Positions 39,167 to 47,403 are shown, counted from the first letter of the stretch. The stretch is DNA of 64,000 nt from Modestobacter sp. Leaf380 (GCF_001424485.1 NZ_LMQC01000012.1:147012-211011); one strand, 5' to 3'. Notes: generated from the sequence alone by a model not told the origin. Made by a program: numbers and translations.

Positions 39167-40506
39167 GCCTCCCTCTGGTCAGCGTCCTGGTCCCCACGTA
39201 CAACGGCGAGCGGTACCTGTCCCAGGCGCTGCACTCGGCCCTGACCCAGACGCACCGCAACATCGAGGTGCTGGTGGGCGATGACTGCTCGACCGACTCG
39301 ACCCCGGCGATCGTGGCCGAGTTCGCGGCGCGGGACCCGCGCGTCCGGGTCCTGAGCCACGAGCGCAACGTGGGGCCCCGGGCGAACACCGAACTGCTCC
39401 TCCGCGCGGCGCGGGGCCCCTTCGTGAAGTACCTGCTGCACGACGACCTGCTGTCACCCGCCTGCATCCAGGTGCTGCTCAAGGGCATGCGGTCGCCCCA
39501 GGTGTCCCTGGCGTTCAGCCAACGCACCCTCATCGACGGGGACGGGCGCGCCGTCCCGGGCCACCAGTTCCCCGTGCCGGCGACGAACGCCGGGGTCATC
39601 GACGGGCGCACGCTCGGCAGCGCGATGCTCGAGCAGTTGTGCAACGTCGTCGGCGAGGTGACGACCGCGCTCTTCCGCACCGCTGACGTCGACCTGGACG
39701 AGCTGTGGACCGTGGACGGCCGCCGTCTCCATGCCCTGGAGGACCTCAGCCTGTGGCTCCGGCTGCTGAGGAAGGGCGACGCCTGGTACGAGCCGCGCGC
39801 CCTGAGCTCCTTCCGTTCCCACGACTCGCAGCGCTCGCGGCTGACCGACGTGCGCGGTGGCGCGGCCGTCGACTGGCCGAGGATGTGCGACTGGGGACGA
39901 CGCCACGGCTACCTCACCGACCCGTCCCAGGAGCGACGGGCGTACGCGAGGGCGTTGGTCAACGCCACGGCCGTGCACGCTCAGTTGACCGACTCCCCGT
40001 GGCGCACGCTCCCCCTGGAGGCTGCGTTCCTGGCCTTGTCCCGCCTCGCCGAGATCGACGGCCCGACCCCGGACCCGGTCGACCTCCCCCTGCAGTACCG
40101 GGCCCACCACCCCAGCGTCCTGCGCGGGTGGACCCAGTCTGCCGACACCCGGGGGCGGGAGTTCGCCGTTGCCGTGGCCGCGCCGGGGCCGACGGACGAG
40201 CAGGTCACGAGGGTGGTCGAGGAGTTCCGCCGACTCCGTGCCGCCGGTGTGACCCGCCAGTTCGTGGTCGCCGTGACCGAGGAGGGCGTCACTGCGCTCG
40301 CCCCGGTCCTCAGCGCGGCGATCGAGGCAGGTCCCGACATCGACGTGGACCTGGTGCCCACGCCAGAACCCCGGGCGCTCCTGTCCGAGGACTGCCTCGC
40401 GGTGTGCGAGCCCGGGGACACCTGGCACCAGGGCCGGGCCGGTGCCGTGTGGGTGGTCACGTCGCCGTGCACGGTGCAGACCGCAGGCAGTAGCGTCACC
40501 GTCTGA
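39163..40506 (+). CDS. Family 2 glycosyltransferase with an extra C-terminal domain
   Basis: A 447-aa protein. A GT-A domain (about 1-230) starts LVSVLVPTYNGERYLSQAL and contains VGDDCSTDSTP and KYLLHDDLLSP (DxD-like metal site). The remaining 200 residues are an unassigned C-terminal region. It overlaps the aminotransferase gene by 4 bp and probably transfers the amino sugar made by the operon. Its stop TGA overlaps the citrate synthase ATG, although that gene likely has its own promoter. Confidence 0.85.
   Translation: MSLPLVSVLVPTYNGERYLSQALHSALTQTHRNIEVLVGDDCSTDSTPAIVAEFAARDPRVRVLSHERNVGPRANTELLLRAARGPFVKYLLHDDLLSPACIQVLLKGMRSPQVSLAFSQRTLIDGDGRAVPGHQFPVPATNAGVIDGRTLGSAMLEQLCNVVGEVTTALFRTADVDLDELWTVDGRRLHALEDLSLWLRLLRKGDAWYEPRALSSFRSHDSQRSRLTDVRGGAAVDWPRMCDWGRRHGYLTDPSQERRAYARALVNATAVHAQLTDSPWRTLPLEAAFLALSRLAEIDGPTPDPVDLPLQYRAHHPSVLRGWTQSADTRGREFAVAVAAPGPTDEQVTRVVEEFRRLRAAGVTRQFVVAVTEEGVTALAPVLSAAIEAGPDIDVDLVPTPEPRALLSEDCLAVCEPGDTWHQGRAGAVWVVTSPCTVQTAGSSVTV
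40491..40496 (+). promoter_or_regulatory. Candidate -10 box for citrate synthase inside the glycosyltransferase gene
   Basis: TAGCGT ends 9 nt before the citrate synthase ATG, within the last codons of the glycosyltransferase gene. It suggests that gltA has its own near-leaderless transcript independent of the sugar operon. No good -35 box is seen. Confidence 0.3.
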
Positions 40507-41816
40507 TGAGCGCCACAGCAGACCCCGACGCCCCCCGGCCGGCCACGCTGCACCACGCGGGGGGTGAACTCGAACTCCCGGTGCGACAGGCCACCGAGGG
40601 CGCCGACGGCATCGACACCAGCAAGCTGCTGGCCGCGACCGGCAAGGTCGCCCTGGACATCGGCTTCGTCAACACCGCCGCCTGCAGCTCGGCGATCACC
40701 TACATCGACGGTGACGCCGGCATCCTGCGGTACCGCGGCTACCCGATCGACCAGCTGGCCGGCAAGGCCAGCTTCATCGAGGTCTCCTACCTGCTGATCC
40801 ACGGCGAGCTGCCCACCCCGTCGCAGCTGGAGGACTTCGACCAGAAGATCCGCCGGCACACCCTGCTGCACGAGGACCTGAAGTCCTTCTTCCGCGGCTT
40901 CCCCCGGGACGCGCACCCCATGCCGGTGCTGTCCTCGGCGGTCAGCGCGCTGTCGACCTTCTACCAGGACTCGCTGGACCCCTTCGACCACGCCCAGGTC
41001 GAGATGAGCACGTACCGGCTGCTGGCCAAGCTGCCGACCATCGCGGCCTACGCCTACAAGAAGTCGGTCGGGCAGCCCTTCCTGTACCCGGACAACTCCA
41101 AGGGCCTGGTGGAGAACTTCCTCCGGATGACGTTCGGCTTCCCCGCCGAGCCGTACGAGGCCGACCCCGAGCTGGTCAAGGCCCTGGACATGCTCTTCGT
41201 GCTGCACGCCGACCACGAGCAGAACTGCTCCACCTCGACGGTGCGCCTGGTCGGCTCCTCGCACGCGAACCTCTTCGCCTCGGTGTCCGCGGGCATCAAC
41301 GCGCTCTTCGGCCCGCTGCACGGCGGGGCCAACCAGTCGGTGCTGGAGATGCTCGAGGGCATCAAGGCCGACGGCGGCGACATCGGCAAGTTCGTCAGCC
41401 GGGTCAAGGACAAGGAGCCCGGCGTCAAGCTGATGGGCTTCGGGCACCGGGTCTACAAGAACTACGACCCCCGCGCGGCGATCGTGAAGGCGACCGCGGA
41501 CAACGTGCTGGACAAGCTCGGCGGCAACAGCGAGCTGCTGGACCTGGCCCGCCAGCTCGAGGAGGTCGCCCTCACCGACGACTACTTCGTCCAGCGCAAG
41601 CTCTACCCGAACGTCGACTTCTACACCGGCCTGATCTACCGCGCGATGGGCTTCCCGACCCGGATGTTCACCGTGCTCTTCGCGCTGGGGCGCCTGCCCG
41701 GCTGGATCGCCCAGTGGCGCGAGATGATCGAGGACCCGGCCACCAAGATCGGCCGTCCCCGCCAGCTCTACACCGGGCCCACCGAGCGCGCGTTCGTGCC
41801 GCTCGACCAGCGCTGA
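40506..41816 (+). CDS. gltA: Citrate synthase
   Basis: A 436-aa type II citrate synthase, condensing oxaloacetate and acetyl-CoA. The catalytic residues His272 (LHGGANQSVLEML), His314 (MGFGHRVYKNYDPRA) and Asp371 (NVDFYTGLIYRAMG) are all in place. The N-terminal small zinc-like domain region is normal for the hexameric type. The ATG overlaps the stop of the upstream glycosyltransferase by one base. Confidence 0.97.
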   Translation: MSATADPDAPRPATLHHAGGELELPVRQATEGADGIDTSKLLAATGKVALDIGFVNTAACSSAITYIDGDAGILRYRGYPIDQLAGKASFIEVSYLLIHGELPTPSQLEDFDQKIRRHTLLHEDLKSFFRGFPRDAHPMPVLSSAVSALSTFYQDSLDPFDHAQVEMSTYRLLAKLPTIAAYAYKKSVGQPFLYPDNSKGLVENFLRMTFGFPAEPYEADPELVKALDMLFVLHADHEQNCSTSTVRLVGSSHANLFASVSAGINALFGPLHGGANQSVLEMLEGIKADGGDIGKFVSRVKDKEPGVKLMGFGHRVYKNYDPRAAIVKATADNVLDKLGGNSELLDLARQLEEVALTDDYFVQRKLYPNVDFYTGLIYRAMGFPTRMFTVLFALGRLPGWIAQWREMIEDPATKIGRPRQLYTGPTERAFVPLDQR

Positions 41817-41839
41817 CGGCTCGCCGACACCGCACTCCC

Positions 41840-41875
41840 GAGGCCCCGTCGTCCCCACCGGGACGGCGGGGCCTC
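41840..41875 (+). terminator. Hairpin after citrate synthase
   Basis: A 9-bp perfect stem (41840-41848 with 41867-41875) with an inner GTCC/GGAC pairing. It sits 24 bp after the gltA stop, without a U-run. Confidence 0.65.
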
Positions 41876-41962
41876 GTCGTGCGCCCGCGCACGGCGCCAC
41901 TGCACGACACGACACGACACGCCGTACCGTGCCGCACGGGGGACGAGACCGAGGAGGACCCG

Positions 41963-42157
41963 ATGCCCGACCGCGACGGCGAGGTCGACGCCTTCGTCGT
42001 ACCTCCTGTCCCACTGGCATCCGGGTCGCGGCTGCCCGACCCCGACGGACGCCGGGTGGCCGGCGTCGCCCTGGTCGTCACCACCGAGGACGGCGGCCGG
42101 CGGGAGATCCGGCTGCGCCAGGAGCACGGCGCCTGGTGGGCTCCCCCGGAGGGGTGA
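41963..42157 (+). CDS. Small hypothetical protein (64 aa)
   Basis: An ATG at 41963 with GAGGAGG just upstream opens a 64-codon frame: MPDRDGEVDAFVVPPVPLAS, then GVALVVTTEDGGRREIRLRQ and a WWAPPEG tail. It is hydrophilic with no signal peptide. Family not recognised. The strong ribosome-binding site and codon usage like its neighbours favour a real gene. Confidence 0.55.
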   Translation: MPDRDGEVDAFVVPPVPLASGSRLPDPDGRRVAGVALVVTTEDGGRREIRLRQEHGAWWAPPEG

Positions 42158-42282
42158 CGCGCACCGCCTGATCGGGGCCCGGCCTCAACCGGCGCCCCGG
42201 CGCTCCCGATGACCCTCGTGCGGACCGTCCGATCCCCGCCCACCCCCGGCGTGGGCACGGCACGGTCTGCGAGGGGAGCGCC

Positions 42283-43956
42283 GTGCCACCGCCACGCGTC
42301 CCCCCGGCCGGCACGACCCCCCGCCCCCGCACCGCCGAGGAAGCCCGGCAGCTGGCCCGCGCCCGGGCCCGCGCCCGAGCCCGCGCCCGAGCTGCTGCAC
42401 TGGCCCGCAAGGAGGCCGCCCGCCGCCGCCGGCGCGCCGCGCTGGCCCGCGCCACCCGCCGCGCCGCGACGCTCACCGGGGTCCTGGCCCTGGTCCTCGT
42501 CGCCGCCGTCGCCGTGGCCGGTGTCCGGCCGCAGACCCCCTCCCCCACCGCCGTCGCCCTGGACCTGGCCTCCCGTGCCGGTGAACTGCGCGACGCGCTG
42601 ACCGCCACCGCCACGGGCCTGCGGGACGCCCGGACGGCCGTGGCCACCGCGCGGGCCGAGCTGGCCGCCGCGGAGTCCGAGCAGTCCGCTGCCGCGGGTC
42701 CGCCGGCCGGCACCCAGGGCGTCGCCGGGTCCGGCGCGGGCCTGCGGGTGGCCACCGCCCGGGTCGCCCTGCGGGCCGCCGAGGACCGGGTGACCGCCGC
42801 GACCCGCGAGGCGCGCCGGCGCGCCGCCGACGCCGACCTGACCGTCGCCGGCGCCCTCGCCGGACTGACCGCCGGACCCACCTCGCCGGACCAGCAGGCC
42901 GCCGACGCCGCCGCCCGCGACCGCTGGCAGGCCCAGCTCGCCGGCCTGACCACGGCCGGGATCGCGCTGCCCACCACGGCGCAGCTCGCGACCGGCGACC
43001 TCCCCGAGGGCCTCACCCCCGCCCGGGACGCCACCGGCCAGGTGGTGCCGGGCGTGGCTGCGGGCGTGGTCGACGGCCGGGTGGTCGTCGTGCCGTCCGC
43101 GGAGACCGCCACCGCCACCAGCTACGCACTGGCCCAGCTCGGGGCGCCCTACGTCCCCGGCGGGAGCGGCGCCGCCGGCACCGACTGCACCGGGCTGACC
43201 GCCGCCGTCTGGACCGCCGCCGGCCGGCCGCTCGGTGCCACCCTGGCCGAGCAGTGGGCCGTCGGGACCGTCGTCCCGGCCGGTCAGGTGCAGGTCGGGG
43301 ACCTCGTCTTCGGCTCCGACCCGACCGCCGGCCTCGACGACGTCGGCGTCTACGTGGGCGAGGGCCAGGTGGTGACCGCATCCGCGGTGACCCACCAGGT
43401 CGCCGTCCTCCCGGTGCCGGCCGGGTCGTCGGCCGTGCGGGTCACCCTGCCGCCCACGACGCCCAACACGCCACCGGCCGGCGACGGCTCGGCCGCGACC
43501 CTGTGCGGGGCCGTCCGACCCCCCGTGGTCAGCGCCCCGGTCGACCCCGCCTGGGGCGGTTGGTCCAACGGCCAGGTGCCGACCTCGGCCCTGTGCCCGA
43601 TCGGCGGTGGGCACCTGCTCCGCTGCGACGCCGCGGCCGCCTTCCAGTCGCTCGCGCAGGCCTGGCAGAACGCCTTCGGCACGCCGATGTGCCTCACCGA
43701 CTCCTACCGGTCCCTCGCCGCGCAGGTCGACGCGCACGAGCGCAAGCCACGGATCACCGCGGTGCCGGGCACCTCGAACCACGGCTGGGGCCTGGCGGTC
43801 GACCTGTGCGGGGGCATCAACGTCGCCGGGACACAGCAGTCGGCCTGGATGGCCCGCTACGCCGGGCAGTTCGGCTGGGTACACCCGGACTGGGCCCAGC
43901 CGGGCGGGCAGAACCCCGAACCGTGGCACTGGGAGTTCGGGATGCTGCGGGACTGA
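42283..43956 (+). CDS. Membrane-anchored NlpC/P60-like plus VanY-type D-alanyl-D-alanine carboxypeptidase
   Basis: A 557-aa protein. A basic Arg/Ala-rich N-terminus (an ARAR run at 26-38) precedes one membrane helix (about 62-82). A coiled-coil segment (about 95-225) and an NlpC/P60-like domain (about 275-390) with Cys302 in GTDCTGL follow, then a VanY peptidase domain (about 430-557) with zinc motifs TSNHGWGLAVDL and PEPWHWEFG. In the NlpC-like domain the expected catalytic His (as in DHVGLYLG) is Asp353 (DDVGVYVG), so this domain may be inactive. The VanY domain looks competent. Likely acts on peptidoglycan outside the membrane. Confidence 0.85.
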   Translation: MPPPRVPPAGTTPRPRTAEEARQLARARARARARARAAALARKEAARRRRRAALARATRRAATLTGVLALVLVAAVAVAGVRPQTPSPTAVALDLASRAGELRDALTATATGLRDARTAVATARAELAAAESEQSAAAGPPAGTQGVAGSGAGLRVATARVALRAAEDRVTAATREARRRAADADLTVAGALAGLTAGPTSPDQQAADAAARDRWQAQLAGLTTAGIALPTTAQLATGDLPEGLTPARDATGQVVPGVAAGVVDGRVVVVPSAETATATSYALAQLGAPYVPGGSGAAGTDCTGLTAAVWTAAGRPLGATLAEQWAVGTVVPAGQVQVGDLVFGSDPTAGLDDVGVYVGEGQVVTASAVTHQVAVLPVPAGSSAVRVTLPPTTPNTPPAGDGSAATLCGAVRPPVVSAPVDPAWGGWSNGQVPTSALCPIGGGHLLRCDAAAAFQSLAQAWQNAFGTPMCLTDSYRSLAAQVDAHERKPRITAVPGTSNHGWGLAVDLCGGINVAGTQQSAWMARYAGQFGWVHPDWAQPGGQNPEPWHWEFGMLRD

Positions 43957-43960
43957 CCGC

Positions 43961-44707
43961 TCAGACCCAGGGGAGGTCGGCCAGCGACCGCCAAGGCAGC
44001 ACGGCGCACGGCTCGACCGTCTCGCCGGCCAACCGGGCGGCGACGGCCGGGTCGGCCCACGCGACGGGTCGACCGGGGGTCACCACGACCCGGGCGTCGG
44101 TGAGCCGGAGCCCGGCGCGGGAGGCCTGGGCCAGCACGTGCTCGGGTGCACTGCACGCTGCGGTGGCCAGCAGCGGGTCGTCGGCGTCCAGCAGGAGCAC
44201 CGGGCCCTCGACGCTGCACCGCACGACGACGTCGGCGGCACGCTCCGAGGCCGCGGCCCGGACGGTGAGCACCTCGGCGGCGGGGGTGAAGGGGTGCGGC
44301 ACCCAGCCGACGACGTCGTCGCCGCGGTGCACGACGACCTGCCAGGCCAGGGCCGACTCGGCCGCGTCGGCCCAGCTGAGGACGGCGATGCCGCGCCGCA
44401 GGGCCTCGGCGTCGGTGACCGGGCGGGTGTCCAGCCAGCGGAGCAGGGCCGCGTCCAGCCCGGTGGGGCTCATGTCCTGCTGGCTGCGGGCCACGGCGAC
44501 GGCGAGGTCGTCCAGGTCGGCCCGCGCGGAGCGCTCGGCCTCCTCGACGACCAGGGCGGTGCCGCGGTCGTCGGTCCGGAGTTCCAGGTGCAGGCCGGCG
44601 CGGCCGGCGGCACACAGCCTCCGGGCCGCGGCCAGCAGGTCGGCCGGGTCGCAGGTGGGGCGGGTGAGTCGGGGCAGCAGGCGCAGGGCAGGGCCCAACC
44701 GGGTCAT
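43961..44707 (-). CDS. Hypothetical protein (248 aa) in flagellar-linked cluster
   Basis: A soluble, Ala/Leu/Arg-rich protein with no signal peptide or membrane helix. Segments such as LLRWLDTRPVTDAEALRRG and GLRLTDARVVVTPGRPV give no family I recognise. It follows the 115-aa gene by 10 bp in the same direction and is the last gene of the leftward cluster that contains the sigma-like protein. The ATG at 44707 is chosen; a GTG at 44737 would overlap the upstream gene. Confidence 0.6.
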   Translation of the reverse strand: MTRLGPALRLLPRLTRPTCDPADLLAAARRLCAAGRAGLHLELRTDDRGTALVVEEAERSARADLDDLAVAVARSQQDMSPTGLDAALLRWLDTRPVTDAEALRRGIAVLSWADAAESALAWQVVVHRGDDVVGWVPHPFTPAAEVLTVRAAASERAADVVVRCSVEGPVLLLDADDPLLATAACSAPEHVLAQASRAGLRLTDARVVVTPGRPVAWADPAVAARLAGETVEPCAVLPWRSLADLPWV

Positions 44708-44717
44708 GGACGGGCGG

Positions 44718-45065
44718 TCAGGAGGAGCTGCGGCCACCGGTGAGCGACTCGCGCACCGTCGCCGGGAGTTCGGGCAGGCTCAGGGTGCAGGCCAGCTCCA
44801 TGGCCGACAGCCGCACCGGGAGGGTGTCGGAGTCCCAGCCGGTGACCAGGCGGACCCGGGCGGCCGAGGTCGGCCACACGACGTCGCGGGCCCGGGCCAC
44901 GTGCAGCTCGGTCAGCACGTCGACCAGCCGGTCGGCCGTGGAGGCCGGCAGGCCCGGGCGGACGAGGGCGGCCTCGAGGGCGTCGGTGAGACCGTCGCGG
45001 TCAGCGGAGGACAGCCAGTGGGGCACCAGGACCACGTGGGTGATCGGCTCGGACACCATGGTCAT
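44718..45065 (-). CDS. Hypothetical protein (115 aa) in flagellar-linked cluster
   Basis: A small acidic protein beginning MTMVSEPITHVVLVPHWL and containing TADRLVDVLTELHVARARDV. No known family. The ATG at 45065 has CAGGAG 7 nt upstream. A sigma-28-like box pair at 45121-45147 lies 56 bp before the start. It is probably co-transcribed with the 248-aa gene. Confidence 0.6.
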   Translation of the reverse strand: MTMVSEPITHVVLVPHWLSSADRDGLTDALEAALVRPGLPASTADRLVDVLTELHVARARDVVWPTSAARVRLVTGWDSDTLPVRLSAMELACTLSLPELPATVRESLTGGRSSS

Positions 45066-45120
45066 CGGATGCTCCTGCTCACTACGAGGGCGGGTCGCCC
45101 TGGTCTCTCCTGTCACACCT

Positions 45121-45147
45121 GTATCGGCAGTTCACCCGGATTGTGGA
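45121..45147 (-). promoter_or_regulatory. Sigma-28-like promoter before the 115-aa gene
   Basis: On the minus strand TCCACAAT (45147-45140), 11 nt, then GCCGATAC (45128-45121). The -10 matches the flagellar sigma consensus GCCGATAA at 7 of 8 positions; the -35 is weak. Confidence 0.4.
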
Positions 45148-45153
45148 GTCAGG

Positions 45154-46224
45154 TCACCCGGCGAGTTCCAGCAGCCGGTCCTTGAGGACCCGCTCCGCCC
45201 GGTCGGCGTGCACGTTCATGTTGCGCACGGAGGTGCCCAGGTCCGCCGACAGCTGGGTCTTGGTCTGGCCACCCCAGGTCGTCAGGTACCAGGTCACCCA
45301 GCCCAGCACGTTGGGCTGACCGGCCCGCTGGTCCGGTCGTGCGGTCGGGTCGGGGGCGCATGCGGCCGTCAGGGCGTGCGAGAGCAGGGTCTGCTCGGCC
45401 TCCCCGAGGATCTCGTCGGGCGCCTGGGCGGTGTCGGGCAGCAGGTGGTCGGCCCCGTCGGGGACGCCGTCGAGGGACTGCAGGTTGCGCAGGCCGTTGA
45501 GCGTGGCGACGCTCTGCGCGTTCTTGCGCAGCACCGCGACGCTCTGCCCCAGCAGGTCGGCGAGCTCGCGCTCGGAGGGACGGCGCTGATGGGTGGCCAC
45601 GAAGGTGGCGATGGCCTTCTGCTGCTTGTTCTCGGTGTCGGTCGCGGTGCGACCGAACGCGGCACGGCCCAGGTCGTGCACCCACTTGGACAGCTGGGTG
45701 GCCAGGAAGGCCCCGAACGGGACGCCCTTGCTCTCGTCGTACTGGGCGACGGCCTTGAGCACCCACTCGCTGACCTGCTGGACGACGTCGTCGTTGTCCG
45801 GGATGTGCAGCCGGATGGTGCTCATGTTGCGCTGCAGGCGCTTGAGGGAGACCGGCCCGTAGTGGCGGCACAGGTCGGCCAGGAACTGCGGGGGCAGGTC
45901 CCGCGGGGCGCGTCGACGCACGCCGCTCTCGGCCCGCAGCCCCACCGTGCGGTGCTCGTGCACCGCGCACCAGGCCTTGACCAGGGCGGAGAGGGCGGCG
46001 GCCTGGCCGGCGGCGCCGTCGACCCGGTAGAGCCCCTCCCCCTCGTCCAGGGTGACCGTGACGCCCTCGGGCAGGGCCTGGCGGAACTCGGCCAGCGGCA
46101 GCTCCCGCTCGGTGCGGAAGTGCACCCGGTCGCGCAGCGTGATCGGCGTCGTCGCCCAGGCCTCGTCCTCGGTGATGCCACCGAACACGAGCGGGCCGGA
46201 CGGTCGTCGGGACGGTTCTGACAC
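45154..46224 (-). CDS. Divergent sigma-70-like protein (novel N-terminal domain)
   Basis: A 356-aa protein. Residues 118-190 resemble sigma region 2 (NDDVVQQVSEWVLKAVAQYD then SKGVPFGAFLATQLSKWVHD). Residues 205-250 resemble region 3 (RRPSERELADLLGQSVAVLR then LQSLD). Residues 305-350 resemble a region 4 helix-turn-helix (KTQLSADLGTSVRNMNVHAD). The first 110 residues match nothing I know. It is embedded between csrA and two unknown genes beside the flagellar genes, so it may be an alternative sigma factor or a sigma-like regulator of motility. GTG start with AGGAG about 7 nt upstream. The sigma assignment rests on pattern similarity and should be tested by profile search. Confidence 0.6.
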   Translation of the reverse strand: MSEPSRRPSGPLVFGGITEDEAWATTPITLRDRVHFRTERELPLAEFRQALPEGVTVTLDEGEGLYRVDGAAGQAAALSALVKAWCAVHEHRTVGLRAESGVRRRAPRDLPPQFLADLCRHYGPVSLKRLQRNMSTIRLHIPDNDDVVQQVSEWVLKAVAQYDESKGVPFGAFLATQLSKWVHDLGRAAFGRTATDTENKQQKAIATFVATHQRRPSERELADLLGQSVAVLRKNAQSVATLNGLRNLQSLDGVPDGADHLLPDTAQAPDEILGEAEQTLLSHALTAACAPDPTARPDQRAGQPNVLGWVTWYLTTWGGQTKTQLSADLGTSVRNMNVHADRAERVLKDRLLELAG

Positions 46225-46356
46225 CGGGGACTCCTGTCGTCGGGTCGGATCTCGGGGGAAGACGACGGGGCCGGGTGCCGGTGGTCCGTCGCGGGATCGC
46301 GTCTCGGTGAGAGGACGAGCTGCGAGTGGTGCCGTGCCGTGGTGGTGGAGCGGTGG

Positions 46357-46857
46357 TCAGGCGCTGACGGCCTCGAGGACCTCGGCGGGCCACACCGGGG
46401 TGCTGGCCCAGCCGCCCCGCTCGACGTCGCCGGACTGCAGGAACGGCGCCACGACGGCGCTCTCCTCGACGGTCGGCTCAGCCGCGTAGACCGGCATGTG
46501 GTCGTACAGCACCGTGAAGAGGTCGCTGACGAACCCGTAGGCGGCCTGGGCCGAGGCCGAGAAGCGCGCCACGTCGGCGCGCGGGCCGAGGTCGACGGCC
46601 ACGGTGATGCGCAGGACGCGGTCGTCCTTGCTCAGACCGGCCAGCGTCACCGGGACGCCGGCGTGCTCGGTGGCCAGCTGCGCGAGTGCCGCGAGGCACT
46701 TGCGGGCCGCGGCGCGGCGTGGTCGCAGCTGGACGTACAGCAGCAGGCTCGCCTGCTCGGCCTCGGTGGTGCCGGGCAGGTCGAGGACCACGGCGGTGTC
46801 CCGGGAGGACACCTCCCGGACCGTCGTGCCTGCGGTGTTCGTCGCGCTGCGTGCCAT
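46357..46857 (-). CDS. Hypothetical protein (166 aa) in flagellar-linked cluster
   Basis: A soluble protein beginning MARSATNTAGTTVREVSSRD with alternating alpha/beta-like segments (LLLYVQLRPRRAAARKCLAA, VLRITVAVDLGPRADVARF, AYGFVSDLFTVLYDHMPVY). No family recognised; it does not look like FliW. It lies between csrA and the sigma-like gene in the same orientation, and a sigma-28-like box pair precedes it at 46891-46917. Confidence 0.6.
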   Translation of the reverse strand: MARSATNTAGTTVREVSSRDTAVVLDLPGTTEAEQASLLLYVQLRPRRAAARKCLAALAQLATEHAGVPVTLAGLSKDDRVLRITVAVDLGPRADVARFSASAQAAYGFVSDLFTVLYDHMPVYAAEPTVEESAVVAPFLQSGDVERGGWASTPVWPAEVLEAVSA

Positions 46858-46890
46858 CTCCGTTGCCCCCTGTCACGTGCTCAAGGAGAG

Positions 46891-46917
46891 GATTGCGCAC
46901 CGTGGGGCGTGAGTTGA
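46891..46917 (-). promoter_or_regulatory. Sigma-28-like promoter before the 166-aa gene
   Basis: On the minus strand TCAACTCA (46917-46910), 11 nt, then GCGCAATC (46898-46891). The -35 is nearly the fliD box (TCAACTCC); the -10 is a weak match. Confidence 0.35.
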
Positions 46918-46966
46918 GCCAAAACGGGGTTCGTGTCGCCCAACCGCCAGCGGATTCGTGGGCAGA

Positions 46967-47263
46967 TCACGCCAAGGCGCGCGCCGCCGTGTCGTCCTCG
47001 TCGCGGACGGCCGGTGTGCCAGGGGCGGACCCCTTGGTCCCACCGAGCGCGGCGGTCAGCGCGCCGACGGCGTCGGCCGCGACCCGGACGGCCAGGGCGC
47101 GGGCCGCGGCGATCTGCCGGTACACCTCTTCGCGGTGGATGGACACCTCGCGGGGGGCCTTGAACCCGAGCCGGACGGTGTTGCCGCGGACCTCGACGAC
47201 GTGCACCTCGATGTCGTCGCCGATGCGGATGGTCTCGCCGATCGTGCGGGTGAGCGTGAGCAC
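46967..47263 (-). CDS. csrA: Carbon storage/translational regulator CsrA with C-terminal extension
   Basis: A 98-aa protein. Residues 1-55 are a canonical CsrA domain (VLTLTRTIGETIRIGDDIEV, VRLGFKAPREVSIHREEVYR), which binds GGA motifs in mRNA leaders. The last 40 residues form an Ala-rich tail longer than the usual 60-80-aa family length. The GTG at 47263 aligns with the family start (MLVLTR) and has GGAGGGG 5 nt upstream. Placement after flgL is the classic flagellar setting, but no fliW gene is visible. Confidence 0.9.
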   Translation of the reverse strand: MLTLTRTIGETIRIGDDIEVHVVEVRGNTVRLGFKAPREVSIHREEVYRQIAAARALAVRVAADAVGALTAALGGTKGSAPGTPAVRDEDDTAARALA

Positions 47264-47337
47264 CAGTACCCCTCCATGGGTCTCGGTGACCGGCCGTCCT
47301 CGGGCCGGGTGGGGCGCGAGCTGCGTCCTCCCCACCA

Positions 47338-47365
47338 TGATCGGCAGCCCGGCAACCGGCCGGTA
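47338..47365 (-). promoter_or_regulatory. Sigma-28-like promoter before csrA
   Basis: On the minus strand GCCGATCA (47345-47338), identical to the fliD -10 box. TACCGGCC lies 12 nt upstream (47365-47358) as a poor -35. About 75 bp before the csrA start. Confidence 0.4.
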
Positions 47366-47403
47366 CACCCCTGGGGTGGGTGGGACGTGGTGGTGCAGAT
47401 GAG

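Noticed and set aside
46357-46857. FliW identity for the 166-aa protein beside csrA
   Set aside because: Position is suggestive, but the sequence lacks the FliW pattern (for example the GIPGF-type segment near the N-terminus).
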